Shown here: in pieces, positions 36,744 through 46,902 of the stretch | Layout: every line of letters starts with the position of its first letter | How positions within the stretch are numbered: the first letter of the stretch is position 1 | Source of the DNA: Lentisphaerae bacterium WC36 | GTDB taxonomy: Bacteria > Verrucomicrobiota > Lentisphaeria > Victivallales > SZUA-371 | Assembly (NCBI GenBank): GCA_020683205.1 | Contig: CP085689.1 | Coordinates: 2,722,230-2,786,229 of the forward strand | DNA length: 64,000 nt | Direction of reading: 5' to 3' | Notes under the pieces: generated by a model | What the model saw: the letters and a program-made list of their open reading frames with translations, nothing else | Told to the model about the DNA's origin: nothing | Database searches by the model: none | Translations under genes and position numbers: made by a program

Positions 36744-38279
36744 ATGAGTAAAAAGCTAGTAAAAGTTTTTATTTACGCGTCAACAATAGTTTTTATAACT
36801 ATTTTATCATTAATGGGATATTTGTGGAGTTATAAAAGTTCTTATGAGCAATTAAAAAATGAATTATTTAAAAAAGGTATTGCAACCACTGTTGAGCAAT
36901 ATCAAAAATTATATCCATCTAATCCAATAAACGATAAAAATATTGATGAATTTTGCGCTCTAATTAAAGATGATGGCATTGATATTGATTACCATGAAGA
37001 CTTAAAGTGTGATGAAGTAATGTTTACTCCGCTAATTAGTTATTATAAAGCGAAGATTGCAGCTAATCGTCAATACTTAACAAAATTACAAAAATTTTGT
37101 CAACGAGTTGATAGCATTAAAGGTCTTCATATTGGACAAAAAATTGCTGGGGTAAAATCTTACTCTAGCTTGTATCTTATACCTGATATTTTAAAAATTA
37201 ACTTTGATGTGGCAATGGCTCAAAAAAATCGAGATGAAGCTTTTAAAATTTTACTGTGTATGAAAAAGCTTGGCGATTATAGCTTAAATTTCATATGTTT
37301 TTTCCCAAGAATGGCAAGAGATTATCATAGCCATCTAGAGAGATATTTGTCAAATTTCAAGATGACACCGCAGGAATTAAAATTATTAACAAAAAATTTC
37401 TCTGCTGAAAATGATTTAAATTTAAAACTATTAAAAAATACCATCAGCTATAATTATCTATATTTATTAACATATGAAGATTCAATGTCAAAAAAATATG
37501 AATTTCATGAATATTATTTTCAGTCAGGGAACCGATGCAAAGTAAGTACCCCGTTTTCAAAGACGATGGGGGTATTTTGTAGCCTTGCACATGAAAAAAT
37601 TATGACCGATGTTTCTCTAGAAACTTTAAAAAATATTAAAGACATTGAAACTAATTTAAAAACAAATAAATTACCACTTTTACGACTTAGATATTATGCC
37701 CCTAAAAAAGGATTTTATAATAAAGCATTATCTAACTGCAAAATTTATTTTGGGCATGAACCAATAATTTTACGACGTAGGATGGCAGTCGTAGCCCTAG
37801 CAATTGAAAAATTCAAACTAAAAAATAATCGTAGGCCTAAAAAATTAATCGAACTCATTCCTAAATATTTAACTAACGAACAAATTCACTCTTTTACAGG
37901 CACTCCTTTTGGTTATGAACCTAATATTGTTGAAGTTGAAACGTACACTTCAGTTGATAATACTGCATGCACAATAACAGCAACAAATGAAATCAAGAAA
38001 TATTTTGCTGAAAAATTAACCTATTCAACAAAAAATCCAACAGGCATCAAAGATAAACAAAAACTAGAAATTGCAATTAAAGCAAAATTAAAAGATGTTT
38101 TCGAGAATGGTAAAATTAATTCTGAAGTCAAAGAAATTATTAACAACAATAATAAACTCCGTTATGAAAGAAAAAAACGTAAAGTTGCTGGCTATCGCAT
38201 CTACAGTAATGACTTTAAAAAAAGCACTCCTACAGAATTTATCGTTATTGATAATTTTAATATTTTTGATGAAATGTAA
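36744..38279 (+). CDS. Membrane-anchored protein, tandem paralogue 3 of 3
   Basis: A 511-residue protein starting 11 bases after paralogue 2, so cotranscribed. Same order of features: membrane anchor (about 7-27), KKGIATTVEQYQKLYPSNP, helical middle, AIEKFKLKNNRRPKKL with IELIPKYLTNEQI, FGYEPNIVEVE, KLTYSTKNPTGIKD and AGYRIYSNDFKK. The signature block is more diverged (IPKYL rather than VPEFL). Unlike the first two it has a weak ribosome-binding site and may depend on translation of its neighbour. Function unknown. Confidence 0.75.
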   Translation: MSKKLVKVFIYASTIVFITILSLMGYLWSYKSSYEQLKNELFKKGIATTVEQYQKLYPSNPINDKNIDEFCALIKDDGIDIDYHEDLKCDEVMFTPLISYYKAKIAANRQYLTKLQKFCQRVDSIKGLHIGQKIAGVKSYSSLYLIPDILKINFDVAMAQKNRDEAFKILLCMKKLGDYSLNFICFFPRMARDYHSHLERYLSNFKMTPQELKLLTKNFSAENDLNLKLLKNTISYNYLYLLTYEDSMSKKYEFHEYYFQSGNRCKVSTPFSKTMGVFCSLAHEKIMTDVSLETLKNIKDIETNLKTNKLPLLRLRYYAPKKGFYNKALSNCKIYFGHEPIILRRRMAVVALAIEKFKLKNNRRPKKLIELIPKYLTNEQIHSFTGTPFGYEPNIVEVETYTSVDNTACTITATNEIKKYFAEKLTYSTKNPTGIKDKQKLEIAIKAKLKDVFENGKINSEVKEIINNNNKLRYERKKRKVAGYRIYSNDFKKSTPTEFIVIDNFNIFDEM

Positions 38280-38419
38280 AACTTTAAAGCCATTTATTTA
38301 AAATAAATTCTCTTTTTTTTAATTTAGTTGGTTTAATTCGTAACATAATAGCTATATAATAAATATAAGGTTGTTGAGTTACAAATTTATTGCCATATAA
38401 TAATTTAAAGAGTCAAACA

Positions 38420-40714
38420 ATGATAAAAGAATACAATACTGAAGATAACGAAAAACGTCGCCAAAATAATGCCAAAGCTCTTAGTTCATTAGATGATTAC
38501 TATCAAGAACAGCTGCATTTACTTCTCAAAGGCGAACACGCTACGCCTCATAAATTACTTGGGATGCACTTTGATGTAAAAGAAGATTGCATGAAAGTGA
38601 TAGTTCTTGATCCTCAAGCAGATAAAATTTCAGTTGTATATGGGAAAGATTTTTCAAAAAGTTTAGAATTAAAAAAAATTAATGACGCTGGATTATTTGC
38701 CGGTTACTTTAATGGTGTTAAAAAATATTTTGATTATAAAATAGCTCATAGCTATGGCGATAATACTTATACAGCTCGTGACCCGTATGCATTCATGCCG
38801 GGGATTGGAGAAACCGATGTTTATTTATTCAACAAAGGCGAACATCGTCAGCTCTACAAAATGATGGGTGCACAGTATATGACCTTAGAAGGCATCAAAG
38901 GCACCCGATTTGTAACGTGGGCGCCAAATGCCAAACGTGTATCAATAGTTGGCGATTTTAATTGCTGGGACGGTCGCCGTCACCAAATGCGTATTATGGG
39001 CTCGAGTGGATTATGGGAATTGTTTATTCCCGATTTGCACCCTGGTGAAATTTATAAATTTGAACTTAAAGATCAAAAAAATAATATTTTTCTAAAGTTA
39101 GATCCATACGCACAACAAACCCAACTGCGTCCAAATAATGCAGCTATTGTGGCTAAAAATATTGAAGACTTTGCATGGACAGATAGCGAATGGTTAGTCA
39201 ACCGCAAACAAAACAATTACCTAAAAAAACCAATGAATATTTATGAAGTTCATTTAGCGTCATGGGGGCATCCTAGTTTGCCAACGCTTGACCGTGATCC
39301 ATTAAATCCAAATCACGAAGAATTTCATAATTATCGCGAATTAGCCGTCGCATTAGCGGAATATGTTAATGAAATGGGTTTTACACATATTGAACTATTA
39401 CCAATCGCCGAACATCCGCTTGATCAATCATGGGGCTATCAAATCACCGCTTTTTATTCGCCGACAGCACGTTACGGAACTCCTGAAGATTTTGCATGGA
39501 TGATTGACTATTTACACTCTAAAAACATTGGCGTCATTTTAGACTGGGTTCCTGCTCATTTTCCTAAAGATGCGTTTTCGCTCGGTCGTTTCGATGGCAC
39601 TGCATTATATGAACATGAAGACCCACGCCAAGGAGAACACACTGACTGGGGAACTTATATTTTCAATTATGGACGCAATGAAGTAAAAAATTTCTTAATT
39701 GCAAATGCTCTATATTGGCTTGAACAATTTCATATTGACGGTTTAAGAGTTGATGCGGTTGCATCAATGTTATATTTAGATTATTCACGTAGCGATGGTG
39801 AATGGATTCCAAATAAATATGGCGGAAATGAAAATATTGAAGCTATTGAGTTTTTAAAAGAATTAAACACCCTAACCCATCAGCTCTATCCAGGTTCAGT
39901 AACTATTGCCGAAGAATCAACGGCATGGAGTGGAGTTTCACGCCCGACCTACGTTGGCGGACTTGGATTTAGTTTTAAATGGAATATGGGATGGATGCAT
40001 GATTCGTTAAAATATTTTAGCTTTGACCCAATTTACCGTAGCTATCATCATGGTGAATTAACTTTCTCCATGCTTTATGCATTTAGCGAAAATTTTATTT
40101 TGCCGCTAAGCCATGATGAAGTTGTTCATGGTAAAGGGTCATTGATAAATAAAATGCCAGGTGAATATGAACAAAAGTTTGCAAATTTAAAAATTTTATA
40201 TACCTATATGCTAACACACCCTGGTAAAAAATTATTTTTTATGGGTGGAGATATAGCGCAGTGGAATGAGTGGAATTCAAATACCTCTTTGGACTGGAAT
40301 TTACTTAATTTCCCAATTCATCGCCAATATAATGACTGCGTAAAATTTTTAAATCAATTTTATTTGGAAAATCAAGCATTATGGGAAAATGATTTTAATG
40401 GTGACTGTTTTGAATGGATTGAAGCTGGTGATTATCAGCAAAGTGTTTATTCATATATTCGTTGGAATAATGAACGTGATAACCCGTTAATTGTTATTTT
40501 AAATTTAACACCAATTGACCGTTTTAATTACCGTATTGGAGTACCATATGATGGACAATGGAAAGTCGTTTTCAATTCTAATGACGATAACTACTTTGAT
40601 AACGACAGTGAGATACAAATTGTAACTGCTGAAACGGGTAAATTGCACAATATGCCTTATCAAATTGGTGTGAATTTTAATGGATTATCAGCAGTAATCT
40701 TACAACGCTGTTAA
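38420..40714 (+). CDS. glgB: 1,4-alpha-glucan (glycogen) branching enzyme
   Basis: GlgB (GH13) moves alpha-1,4 chains to alpha-1,6 positions in glycogen. Two N-terminal CBM48-like parts are visible (GEHATPHKLLGMHF and GTRFVTWAPNAKRVSIVGDFN), then the catalytic barrel with region I (DWVPAHF), region II GLRVDAVASMLY (nucleophile Asp445), region III IAEESTAW and region IV LPLSHDEVVHGKGS. The 764-residue length fits the long bacterial type. I start at the ATG at 38420 (AAAGAG 7 bases before); the frame also reaches a TTG at 38390. No other glycogen gene is adjacent. Confidence 0.94.
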   Translation: MIKEYNTEDNEKRRQNNAKALSSLDDYYQEQLHLLLKGEHATPHKLLGMHFDVKEDCMKVIVLDPQADKISVVYGKDFSKSLELKKINDAGLFAGYFNGVKKYFDYKIAHSYGDNTYTARDPYAFMPGIGETDVYLFNKGEHRQLYKMMGAQYMTLEGIKGTRFVTWAPNAKRVSIVGDFNCWDGRRHQMRIMGSSGLWELFIPDLHPGEIYKFELKDQKNNIFLKLDPYAQQTQLRPNNAAIVAKNIEDFAWTDSEWLVNRKQNNYLKKPMNIYEVHLASWGHPSLPTLDRDPLNPNHEEFHNYRELAVALAEYVNEMGFTHIELLPIAEHPLDQSWGYQITAFYSPTARYGTPEDFAWMIDYLHSKNIGVILDWVPAHFPKDAFSLGRFDGTALYEHEDPRQGEHTDWGTYIFNYGRNEVKNFLIANALYWLEQFHIDGLRVDAVASMLYLDYSRSDGEWIPNKYGGNENIEAIEFLKELNTLTHQLYPGSVTIAEESTAWSGVSRPTYVGGLGFSFKWNMGWMHDSLKYFSFDPIYRSYHHGELTFSMLYAFSENFILPLSHDEVVHGKGSLINKMPGEYEQKFANLKILYTYMLTHPGKKLFFMGGDIAQWNEWNSNTSLDWNLLNFPIHRQYNDCVKFLNQFYLENQALWENDFNGDCFEWIEAGDYQQSVYSYIRWNNERDNPLIVILNLTPIDRFNYRIGVPYDGQWKVVFNSNDDNYFDNDSEIQIVTAETGKLHNMPYQIGVNFNGLSAVILQRC

Positions 40715-40832
40715 AAAGTGATTATTTCATAGATTTTAATAGTATAATCGTTTAATTAATGTTATATTCAAGAAAAATTTTAATGGGTATTTTTACTTGG
40801 ATCCCCTAACTAATAAATATATGGAAAATAAA

Positions 40833-41729
40833 ATGGACGATTTATTATATTGTTGCAAATTAATTGACACCTCTGAAAATAGCGAATTAGCCGTTGAATT
40901 ACTAATGGCTTTGGAGCTTGACTTTAGCTCTTGGGAAGACCGTGAAGGAGGAGTAAATTATCATACAATTTTTGCTACGACAGAAGAAGAAATTCAACAA
41001 AAAAAACAGTTCATCGAGGAATTACTACCAATTTGGCACGAGTTGGGTGTTAATATCAGCGACCTTGAAACATTCTCAATAAAAAAAGAAGATTGGACCG
41101 AAGTCTGGAAAAAATACTTCAATGTTATTGAAGTTACTAAAAGATTAGTAATTAAACCTCAATGGTTAGATTACAAACAAAAAGAAGGTCAAATAATTGT
41201 TGAAATTGACCCTGGAATGAGCTTTGGAACAGGACAACACGCAACTACAAATTTTTGCTTAAAAATGATTGATAAATTAGCAAAAGATGCAAAAGTTAAA
41301 ACATTTCTTGACGCTGGTAGCGGTTCGGGAATTTTATCAATTGCTGCAATGAAATTAGAATATAGCGACATTCATGCTTTTGATATTGAAGAAGATTCTG
41401 TACGAATTGCTAAAGAAAATATTGAAAAAAATGGTTTAAACGCTAATAATGTAAATATGATTTGCAGTGATCTAGCAAATTATTCCCTAAAAAATACCAA
41501 TCAAGAAGATGGTTTTGATTTAGTAGCTGCAAACATTTTAGGTCATGTTTTAGTAGCAAACCGTGAAAAAATTATGTCATTTGTCAAAAAGGGTGGTTAC
41601 TTAATTTTAGCAGGAATTCTTGAAACTCAGTTTGAAGAATTCACGGGTCAATTCGTTAAATTAGGATTAGAAAAAATTTGCGATTTCACAGAAAAAGAGT
41701 GGAAAAGCGGTTTATACAAAAAAATTTAA
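40833..41729 (+). CDS. prmA: Ribosomal protein L11 methyltransferase
   Basis: PrmA methylates lysines of ribosomal protein L11 using S-adenosylmethionine. The Rossmann methyltransferase domain has EIDPGMSFGTGQHATT (about 135-150, the PrmA signature), FLDAGSGSGILSIAAMK (motif I, about 165-180), a DIEED acidic loop, and VAANILGHVL (motif IV, N-I-L). The N-terminal L11-binding region is recognisable but diverged. I use the ATG at 40833; ATG at 40821 is also possible, and none has a strong ribosome-binding site. It ends 46 bases before the YhcH-like gene. Confidence 0.9.
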   Translation: MDDLLYCCKLIDTSENSELAVELLMALELDFSSWEDREGGVNYHTIFATTEEEIQQKKQFIEELLPIWHELGVNISDLETFSIKKEDWTEVWKKYFNVIEVTKRLVIKPQWLDYKQKEGQIIVEIDPGMSFGTGQHATTNFCLKMIDKLAKDAKVKTFLDAGSGSGILSIAAMKLEYSDIHAFDIEEDSVRIAKENIEKNGLNANNVNMICSDLANYSLKNTNQEDGFDLVAANILGHVLVANREKIMSFVKKGGYLILAGILETQFEEFTGQFVKLGLEKICDFTEKEWKSGLYKKI

Positions 41730-41775
41730 CACATTTATAATTAAAAGTTAATATAAATAAAAAAAGAAATAACAA

Positions 41776-42240
41776 ATGATTTACGATAAATTAGAAAATT
41801 TAGTTGAATACACTCGTTTTAAAGGCTTTGCAGATGCTATGGTATTTTTACGCGATAGCGCATTAACCAAAGAGTGTGGCGTTTATGAAATTAAAGGCAA
41901 AGATGTAATTGCAAACATTATTGAATTTGATACTAAAGATACTATTGATGGTATTTTAGAAAATCATCAAGAATATATTGACATCCATACAGTAATTGAA
42001 GGTCAAGAACGCTTTGAATGTTACTGTACTGATGAATTAACTGCTGAAGGTAAATATGATCCTAACATTGATTGCCAATTTTTTGAATATCCTAATTTTA
42101 AAGGAGTAGGAGGTAACCTTGAACCAGGCAAATTTGCAATATTTTTTCCTCAAGATGGACACATTACTCAGTTAAAACAAATTGATGGAGAGCCAAGTAG
42201 AAGATATAAAAAAGTGATTATTAAGATAAAAAAATATTAA
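41776..42240 (+). CDS. YhcH/YjgK/YiaL-family protein
   Basis: A 154-residue protein of the DUF386 cupin-like family (also related to the EbgC beta subunit). Hallmarks: ENHQEYIDIHTVIEGQERFECY at about 62-83 (the E-x-H-x-x-Y-I-D-I-H metal-site signature) and GKFAIFFPQDGHITQL near 118-133. Members bind a divalent metal and some act on sialic-acid or other sugar metabolism; the exact activity here is unknown. It follows prmA and may be cotranscribed. Confidence 0.88.
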   Translation: MIYDKLENLVEYTRFKGFADAMVFLRDSALTKECGVYEIKGKDVIANIIEFDTKDTIDGILENHQEYIDIHTVIEGQERFECYCTDELTAEGKYDPNIDCQFFEYPNFKGVGGNLEPGKFAIFFPQDGHITQLKQIDGEPSRRYKKVIIKIKKY

Positions 42241-42321
42241 ACGTACTCAAAAATTACTTGCTAAGCTGTTGTTTATGAATAGTGTTAAAATAAATAAAGT
42301 TAAGATTTTTGATTTTCAATT

Positions 42322-42345
42322 ATCGACAGTGTTGGCATTGTCGAT
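42322..42345. promoter_or_regulatory. Inverted repeat between the YhcH-like gene and the next unit
   Basis: ATCGACA (42322-42328) and TGTCGAT (42339-42345) form a perfect 7-base inverted repeat with a 10-base loop, in the 211-base gap. It is followed by a moderately T-rich stretch, so it could be a weak terminator for prmA-yhcH or an operator for the downstream unit. Confidence 0.35.
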
Positions 42346-42451
42346 GTGTTTAAATTTTAAAATATCGTAAAAAGAAAATTTTTTAAATAAGCAATATTTA
42401 TGAATTACAGCTTTCTAAAAGGTTAATTTATCATGAATAAGGAGTAAAATC

Positions 42452-43966
42452 ATGAGTCATATTGTCGAGGAAAAGCTAAAAAGCCATGACCTTTATCAAT
42501 TTGAAATCAAGTCTATTTATCCATTTGATAAGCATAGCTCTTTTAGTGACTTTATTTTTGAAAGTTATATATTTTTGCCCCATAACTTAGGAGTTTCGGC
42601 GGAAACCTATAGCCAAGAAAATATCTATCATGATATGCAAAACTACATCAGATTGCAAACTCCACGTATTACACTCAAAAAATTTTTAACTAATGAAGAC
42701 AACCCCATTGTCAAATTAGAAAAAGTTTGTGAAGAATTGATAAAAAACTCTCACAAGCAAGATCAAATAGAAAAATTTAAACAAAGCATTAAGTTAGTAG
42801 CGGCAATGTTTAAAAGCACATTGCGCGACGAAGGAGAATTTTTAAAGCATTCGCACAAAGATGACAATATCGAGGAGGTTATTAAAAAACAACTTAGTGA
42901 TATGACGTTAGTGCGTAACAACTTTAAAACACTCAGAAAGTACTTTACTGGAGAAAACAACTTACCTGAAGACTGTGTTGCTCTTTATGACTTTGCTGAT
43001 GAATACATGAGCTTGGTTGTTGAAAGACATTGCATTTTAATTTTAAAACGTGCTAATGAATTAAACTTATCGACAACGAAAAGTCTTAAAAATGATCTCA
43101 ACAAAGTTTTAACAACCGAATGGCAATACCGCAAAGAACAAAATTTTGAAAGCCTACAACAGGATCACAGTAAAAATAAAAAATATTTATACCGCTTCAG
43201 TACCTTAAAAAAAATTATGGAAAGTGTATTATTTATTAAAAGTGAAACAAAAAGCGAGGGTGTTTTACTACTCGGTCATTTAGTACCAATTTTAAGTGCT
43301 ACTGGAGCAATGCTTGTTGCCACACTATTAATGTTTTTAGTGCAAAAAAATTTCGAACGTTTTAGCATCGTTTTTTTATGGTTAATTGTCCTTATTTACG
43401 TATTAAAAGATCGTAGCAAAGATTGGCTTAGCAAAGTTATTATTCATAAAGGACGTCGTTTTTTATATGACTTCAAAACCACATTATTTAGCAATTTACA
43501 TAAAAAAATTGGATTTATGCGTGAATCAGTACGCTTTATTAATGAAAAACAACTGCCAAATGACATTGCAACATTACGAAACAACCAAAATCCATTCCAT
43601 TTAAGTTCAAATTTGGTTGGTGAAAATATTCTCTACACCAAAAAGGAGGTAGTGATATTTTCACAGAAAACACAACAGTATTTTTCTGAATTTGAAGTTG
43701 ATGGTATTGTTGATATTTTACGCTTCAACGTAAATTCTTTGCTTTATAAAATGGACGATCCATATGAAAACATTATTATTGCCAACCAAGAAAATGACGA
43801 TGTAAAAATTGCAAAAGCATCACGCGTTTACCATGTACATTTAATTTTAAAATATGGTCTTAAGCCAAGTAATAACTTATTAGGATTAAGGCCAAAAGAA
43901 AAATATCGCCATTTTTTAATTGAACTAAACCGTGCGGGAATACAAAATATTAAAGAGGAGAAGTAA
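42452..43966 (+). CDS. Membrane protein of unknown function
   Basis: A 504-residue protein with two closely spaced hydrophobic segments in its middle (about 270-292 and 302-320; GHLVPILSATGAMLVATLLMF and SIVFLWLIVLIYVL), so the N- and C-terminal halves are soluble and on the same side. The N-half is alpha-helical and Lys/Glu-rich; the C-half has a DPYENIIIANQEN strand region and YRVHLILKYGL-like beta segments. No family recognised. It starts a likely four-gene unit, its stop lying one base before the M28 peptidase start. Confidence 0.7.
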   Translation: MSHIVEEKLKSHDLYQFEIKSIYPFDKHSSFSDFIFESYIFLPHNLGVSAETYSQENIYHDMQNYIRLQTPRITLKKFLTNEDNPIVKLEKVCEELIKNSHKQDQIEKFKQSIKLVAAMFKSTLRDEGEFLKHSHKDDNIEEVIKKQLSDMTLVRNNFKTLRKYFTGENNLPEDCVALYDFADEYMSLVVERHCILILKRANELNLSTTKSLKNDLNKVLTTEWQYRKEQNFESLQQDHSKNKKYLYRFSTLKKIMESVLFIKSETKSEGVLLLGHLVPILSATGAMLVATLLMFLVQKNFERFSIVFLWLIVLIYVLKDRSKDWLSKVIIHKGRRFLYDFKTTLFSNLHKKIGFMRESVRFINEKQLPNDIATLRNNQNPFHLSSNLVGENILYTKKEVVIFSQKTQQYFSEFEVDGIVDILRFNVNSLLYKMDDPYENIIIANQENDDVKIAKASRVYHVHLILKYGLKPSNNLLGLRPKEKYRHFLIELNRAGIQNIKEEK

Positions 43967-43967
43967 C

Positions 43968-45146
43968 ATGAATGAAGTTTCAAATGAAGTTGAAAACGAT
44001 GCAGTAAAATCAGTAAATGAAGTTCAAGAAAACGAAACTCAATGCGACAAAAAAGGCAAAAAAAAGAAATTAACTTTTAAACAAACGTGTTGTCGATTAC
44101 TAATAAAATATTCGATAATTTTCGCCGTGGTAGTAATTAGTTTAAAACTTTATGGATGTATGCGTCAAATTAATCGTGCCCCTAGCGACACAGAGCTGGC
44201 ATTACTAAAAAGTAGCAAAAAGGCTCTTAATGAAGAAAAAACCGCAGAAAATTTACTAACCCATGTGAAGTTTCTTAGTATTAGAGAAAAACCACGTAAC
44301 TATGAACACATGGACTCGCTAAACGAATGCGCCGACTATATTAATGATTATTTTTCACAAAATTTTTATTTTGATGTTTCAGAGCAAGAGTTTAACGCTG
44401 ATGGTTTTGCGCGTAAAGGAACCAAATTTCGTAATATTATTGCAACAACTCCAGAAATCAAAGGTGCCCCATACATAATTGTTGGCGCACATTATGACTG
44501 TTTTAATACAACCCCAGGAGCTGATGATAATGCTTCAGGAGTGGCTGTATTACTTGAAGTTGCTAAAAAAATTGCTATTATTGAAAAACTATCAACCAAA
44601 CAAAATTTAAAAGTTAATGTCGTATTCGCAGCCTATGCCAACGAAGAACCACCATTTTTTACTACTTCTGGCATGGGCAGTTATGTTCATGCCCAATCTT
44701 GGCTAAAAAATAAAGAAAACATTGATTTGATGCTTTGTTTAGAAATGCTAGGTTATTACAGTGACGAACCAAACTCACAAAATTATCCAGTACCATTATT
44801 AAAATGGTTTTTCCCTACAACAGGGAATTTTGTAGCCTCTGTTGGCAATAGTGAAAGTTCTGATTATGCGAGATTAATGGACTGGTATATTCGTAAATTT
44901 GCACAATTACCTTCAGAATTTGTGTCATTGCCTAGTTATGTAAAAGAAACAGCATTTTCCGATCACCGCAATTTTTGGGAAATTAATGTTCCCGCTGTGA
45001 TGTTAACTGATACAGCGTTCTTTCGCAATAAAAATTATCACGAGTTAACAGATACTTATGATACATTAAATTATCAAAATATGGCAAAAATCACCAATGC
45101 TATTACAGTATTTTTATTAAATTATGAACCAAAAAATGACAGATAA
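43968..45146 (+). CDS. Membrane-anchored M28-family zinc aminopeptidase
   Basis: A 392-residue M28 metallopeptidase. After a charged N-terminal tail, a membrane segment at about 45-62 anchors it. The two-zinc site residues are visible: VGAHYDCF (HxD, about 170-177), GADDNASG (bridging Asp, about 182-189), AYANEEPPFF (catalytic Glu and ligand Glu, about 220-229), and the distal His in NYHELTDTYDTL near 370. This is complete, so activity is expected, probably on peptides in the periplasm. I use the ATG at 43968 after AGAGGAG rather than one further upstream inside the previous gene. Confidence 0.88.
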   Translation: MNEVSNEVENDAVKSVNEVQENETQCDKKGKKKKLTFKQTCCRLLIKYSIIFAVVVISLKLYGCMRQINRAPSDTELALLKSSKKALNEEKTAENLLTHVKFLSIREKPRNYEHMDSLNECADYINDYFSQNFYFDVSEQEFNADGFARKGTKFRNIIATTPEIKGAPYIIVGAHYDCFNTTPGADDNASGVAVLLEVAKKIAIIEKLSTKQNLKVNVVFAAYANEEPPFFTTSGMGSYVHAQSWLKNKENIDLMLCLEMLGYYSDEPNSQNYPVPLLKWFFPTTGNFVASVGNSESSDYARLMDWYIRKFAQLPSEFVSLPSYVKETAFSDHRNFWEINVPAVMLTDTAFFRNKNYHELTDTYDTLNYQNMAKITNAITVFLLNYEPKNDR

Positions 45147-46386
45147 CCTTAAAGAAAAAATCATTCAGCAGCTTCTATTGCCTGAAGAAAAAGCGCCAAT
45201 TTTTAACAATTTATATTTACATATTCCTTTTTGTCGAGCGAAATGTGACTACTGCGCTTTTTTTTCAAGTACAGATTTTGATGACCAACTAATTGATAAT
45301 TACTGCAATTATCTTGTTGAACAATTAACCGTTATCAAAGATTATTGTGCGCCAGTTGAATCAATTTATATCGGCGGTGGCACGCCAACGTTATTAACAA
45401 AAATACAGCTTGAAAATATTTTCATTGCGATTCACGACTTACCTTTAATAGCAAATTGTGAAATATCAATTGAAAGCAACCCTGAAACTTTAACTGCTGA
45501 AAAAATTGACGTTATTGAAAAATATTGCACTCGTATTAGCCTAGGAGTGCAATCATTTAATCAACAGATGCGCAAAATTATCGGGCGTGATTGCCGTGAT
45601 GAGGCGATAAAAAAGGCTTTAAATTTAATAAAAAAAAGTTCACTAAAAAATAATTTCAATATCGATCTAATTTATGGCATACCAAACCAAACTTTAGCTA
45701 TGTGGGAAACAGATTTACGAACTGCATTTGAGTACGGCTGCCAGCACTTGTCCTGTTATTCTTTAACAATTGATGAAGGGGCAATGTTAACAGAAATCAA
45801 TGAAATTTCAGCAAATATTGATGATAATTTTGCTGTTGATTGCGCCAACTTGACTAAAACAATCATTGGAAAATATAGCTTTATACAATATGAAATATCT
45901 AATTATTGTCTTAGAAACCATGAATGCCAGCACAACAATAACATTTGGCATGGCACAAATTATTTGGGTCTAGGACCAACCGCGAGTAGCTTCAATAACA
46001 GTACATCAATTCGTTATACTCATACCGATTCAATTGAATTATATCTTAATGGAGAAACTCCAAGTATTGATATTATTGACTATTCAGAGAGAATAATGGA
46101 AATCTTTGTCATGGGCTTAAGAACAACTACTGGATGGAATCAATCTCAATGGGAAAAATTAATAAATAACTTCCAAAATAGTTCTGATTTTATTACCTGG
46201 GATCAACTTCAAAAATTATTTTTTAATCGGTTGACTCGAAATAATTTAAAAGTCAATTATAGTATTAATAATAACTCTGAGAATTTAAATTTTACTAATT
46301 ATGATGCCGTAGTCTTTAAAAATAGAATTTTTTTGACAACTAGTGGCCTAAATTTTTGGGACGAAATAGCTATATTATTTATTTAA
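45124..46386 (+). CDS. hemW: HemW-like radical SAM protein
   Basis: A 420-residue radical SAM protein of the HemW group, once annotated as oxygen-independent coproporphyrinogen oxidase. The cluster motif CRAKCDYCAFF is C-x3-C-x2-C-x-F; true HemN has a fourth Cys where Phe stands, so this is HemW, a haem chaperone. Other features: YIGGGTPTLL, ESNPETLT, RISLGVQSFN, DLIYGIPNQT and the NNIWHGTNYLGLGPTASSF block. It overlaps the M28 gene by 23 bases. A second ATG at 45136 is equally possible; neither has a clear ribosome-binding site. Confidence 0.9.
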   Translation: MNQKMTDNLKEKIIQQLLLPEEKAPIFNNLYLHIPFCRAKCDYCAFFSSTDFDDQLIDNYCNYLVEQLTVIKDYCAPVESIYIGGGTPTLLTKIQLENIFIAIHDLPLIANCEISIESNPETLTAEKIDVIEKYCTRISLGVQSFNQQMRKIIGRDCRDEAIKKALNLIKKSSLKNNFNIDLIYGIPNQTLAMWETDLRTAFEYGCQHLSCYSLTIDEGAMLTEINEISANIDDNFAVDCANLTKTIIGKYSFIQYEISNYCLRNHECQHNNNIWHGTNYLGLGPTASSFNNSTSIRYTHTDSIELYLNGETPSIDIIDYSERIMEIFVMGLRTTTGWNQSQWEKLINNFQNSSDFITWDQLQKLFFNRLTRNNLKVNYSINNNSENLNFTNYDAVVFKNRIFLTTSGLNFWDEIAILFI

Positions 46387-46398
46387 ATAGGTGCATTC

Positions 46399-46902
46399 AT
46401 GGATAAAACGACAACATTTCAAGATTTGATTAATAAGCTTCAAACTATTGATTTTATGATATTTTTCACCTCAATGCAGTTTTTCTTAACATTTGGAGTT
46501 TTATTGGTATTATTCTTTATTTGCGTCTTTTTCTCATTTTCAATAAATCGTCATGCTATTGAAAAAAAGCCTGAATTATGTGATTATCGTTATGGATACT
46601 TTTTAGCTCTTTTCTTCGGATCATTATCTTTTTTAGGAATATTTTGTGGCTTGATTTCGGCATTAATTTTTGGTAAATTTTCGCTAATCACCGAATCTTC
46701 ATTACTAACTCAATGCGCCGCTATATTTTTAATTATTATCAATTTTTTAAAATGGATTCTAATATTTTACCGAGTGCATACTGGTTGGATCCTGCTAATT
46801 GTCATGCAAATGCTTTATTTAAATATTCCTTGCGCAATAATTAATTTTCTCTATTACAGTAGCCGTAGTCAAAACTTAAACAACTCAAACTTAAAGGAAT
46901 AG
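46399..46902 (+). CDS. Small polytopic membrane protein
   Basis: A 167-residue protein with four hydrophobic segments (about 27-48, 68-92, 104-122, 128-150), no motif recognised. It starts 12 bases after hemW and ends overlapping the convergent membrane gene by 12 bases, so it is the last gene of that unit. Function unknown. Confidence 0.65.
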   Translation: MDKTTTFQDLINKLQTIDFMIFFTSMQFFLTFGVLLVLFFICVFFSFSINRHAIEKKPELCDYRYGYFLALFFGSLSFLGIFCGLISALIFGKFSLITESSLLTQCAAIFLIIINFLKWILIFYRVHTGWILLIVMQMLYLNIPCAIINFLYYSSRSQNLNNSNLKE

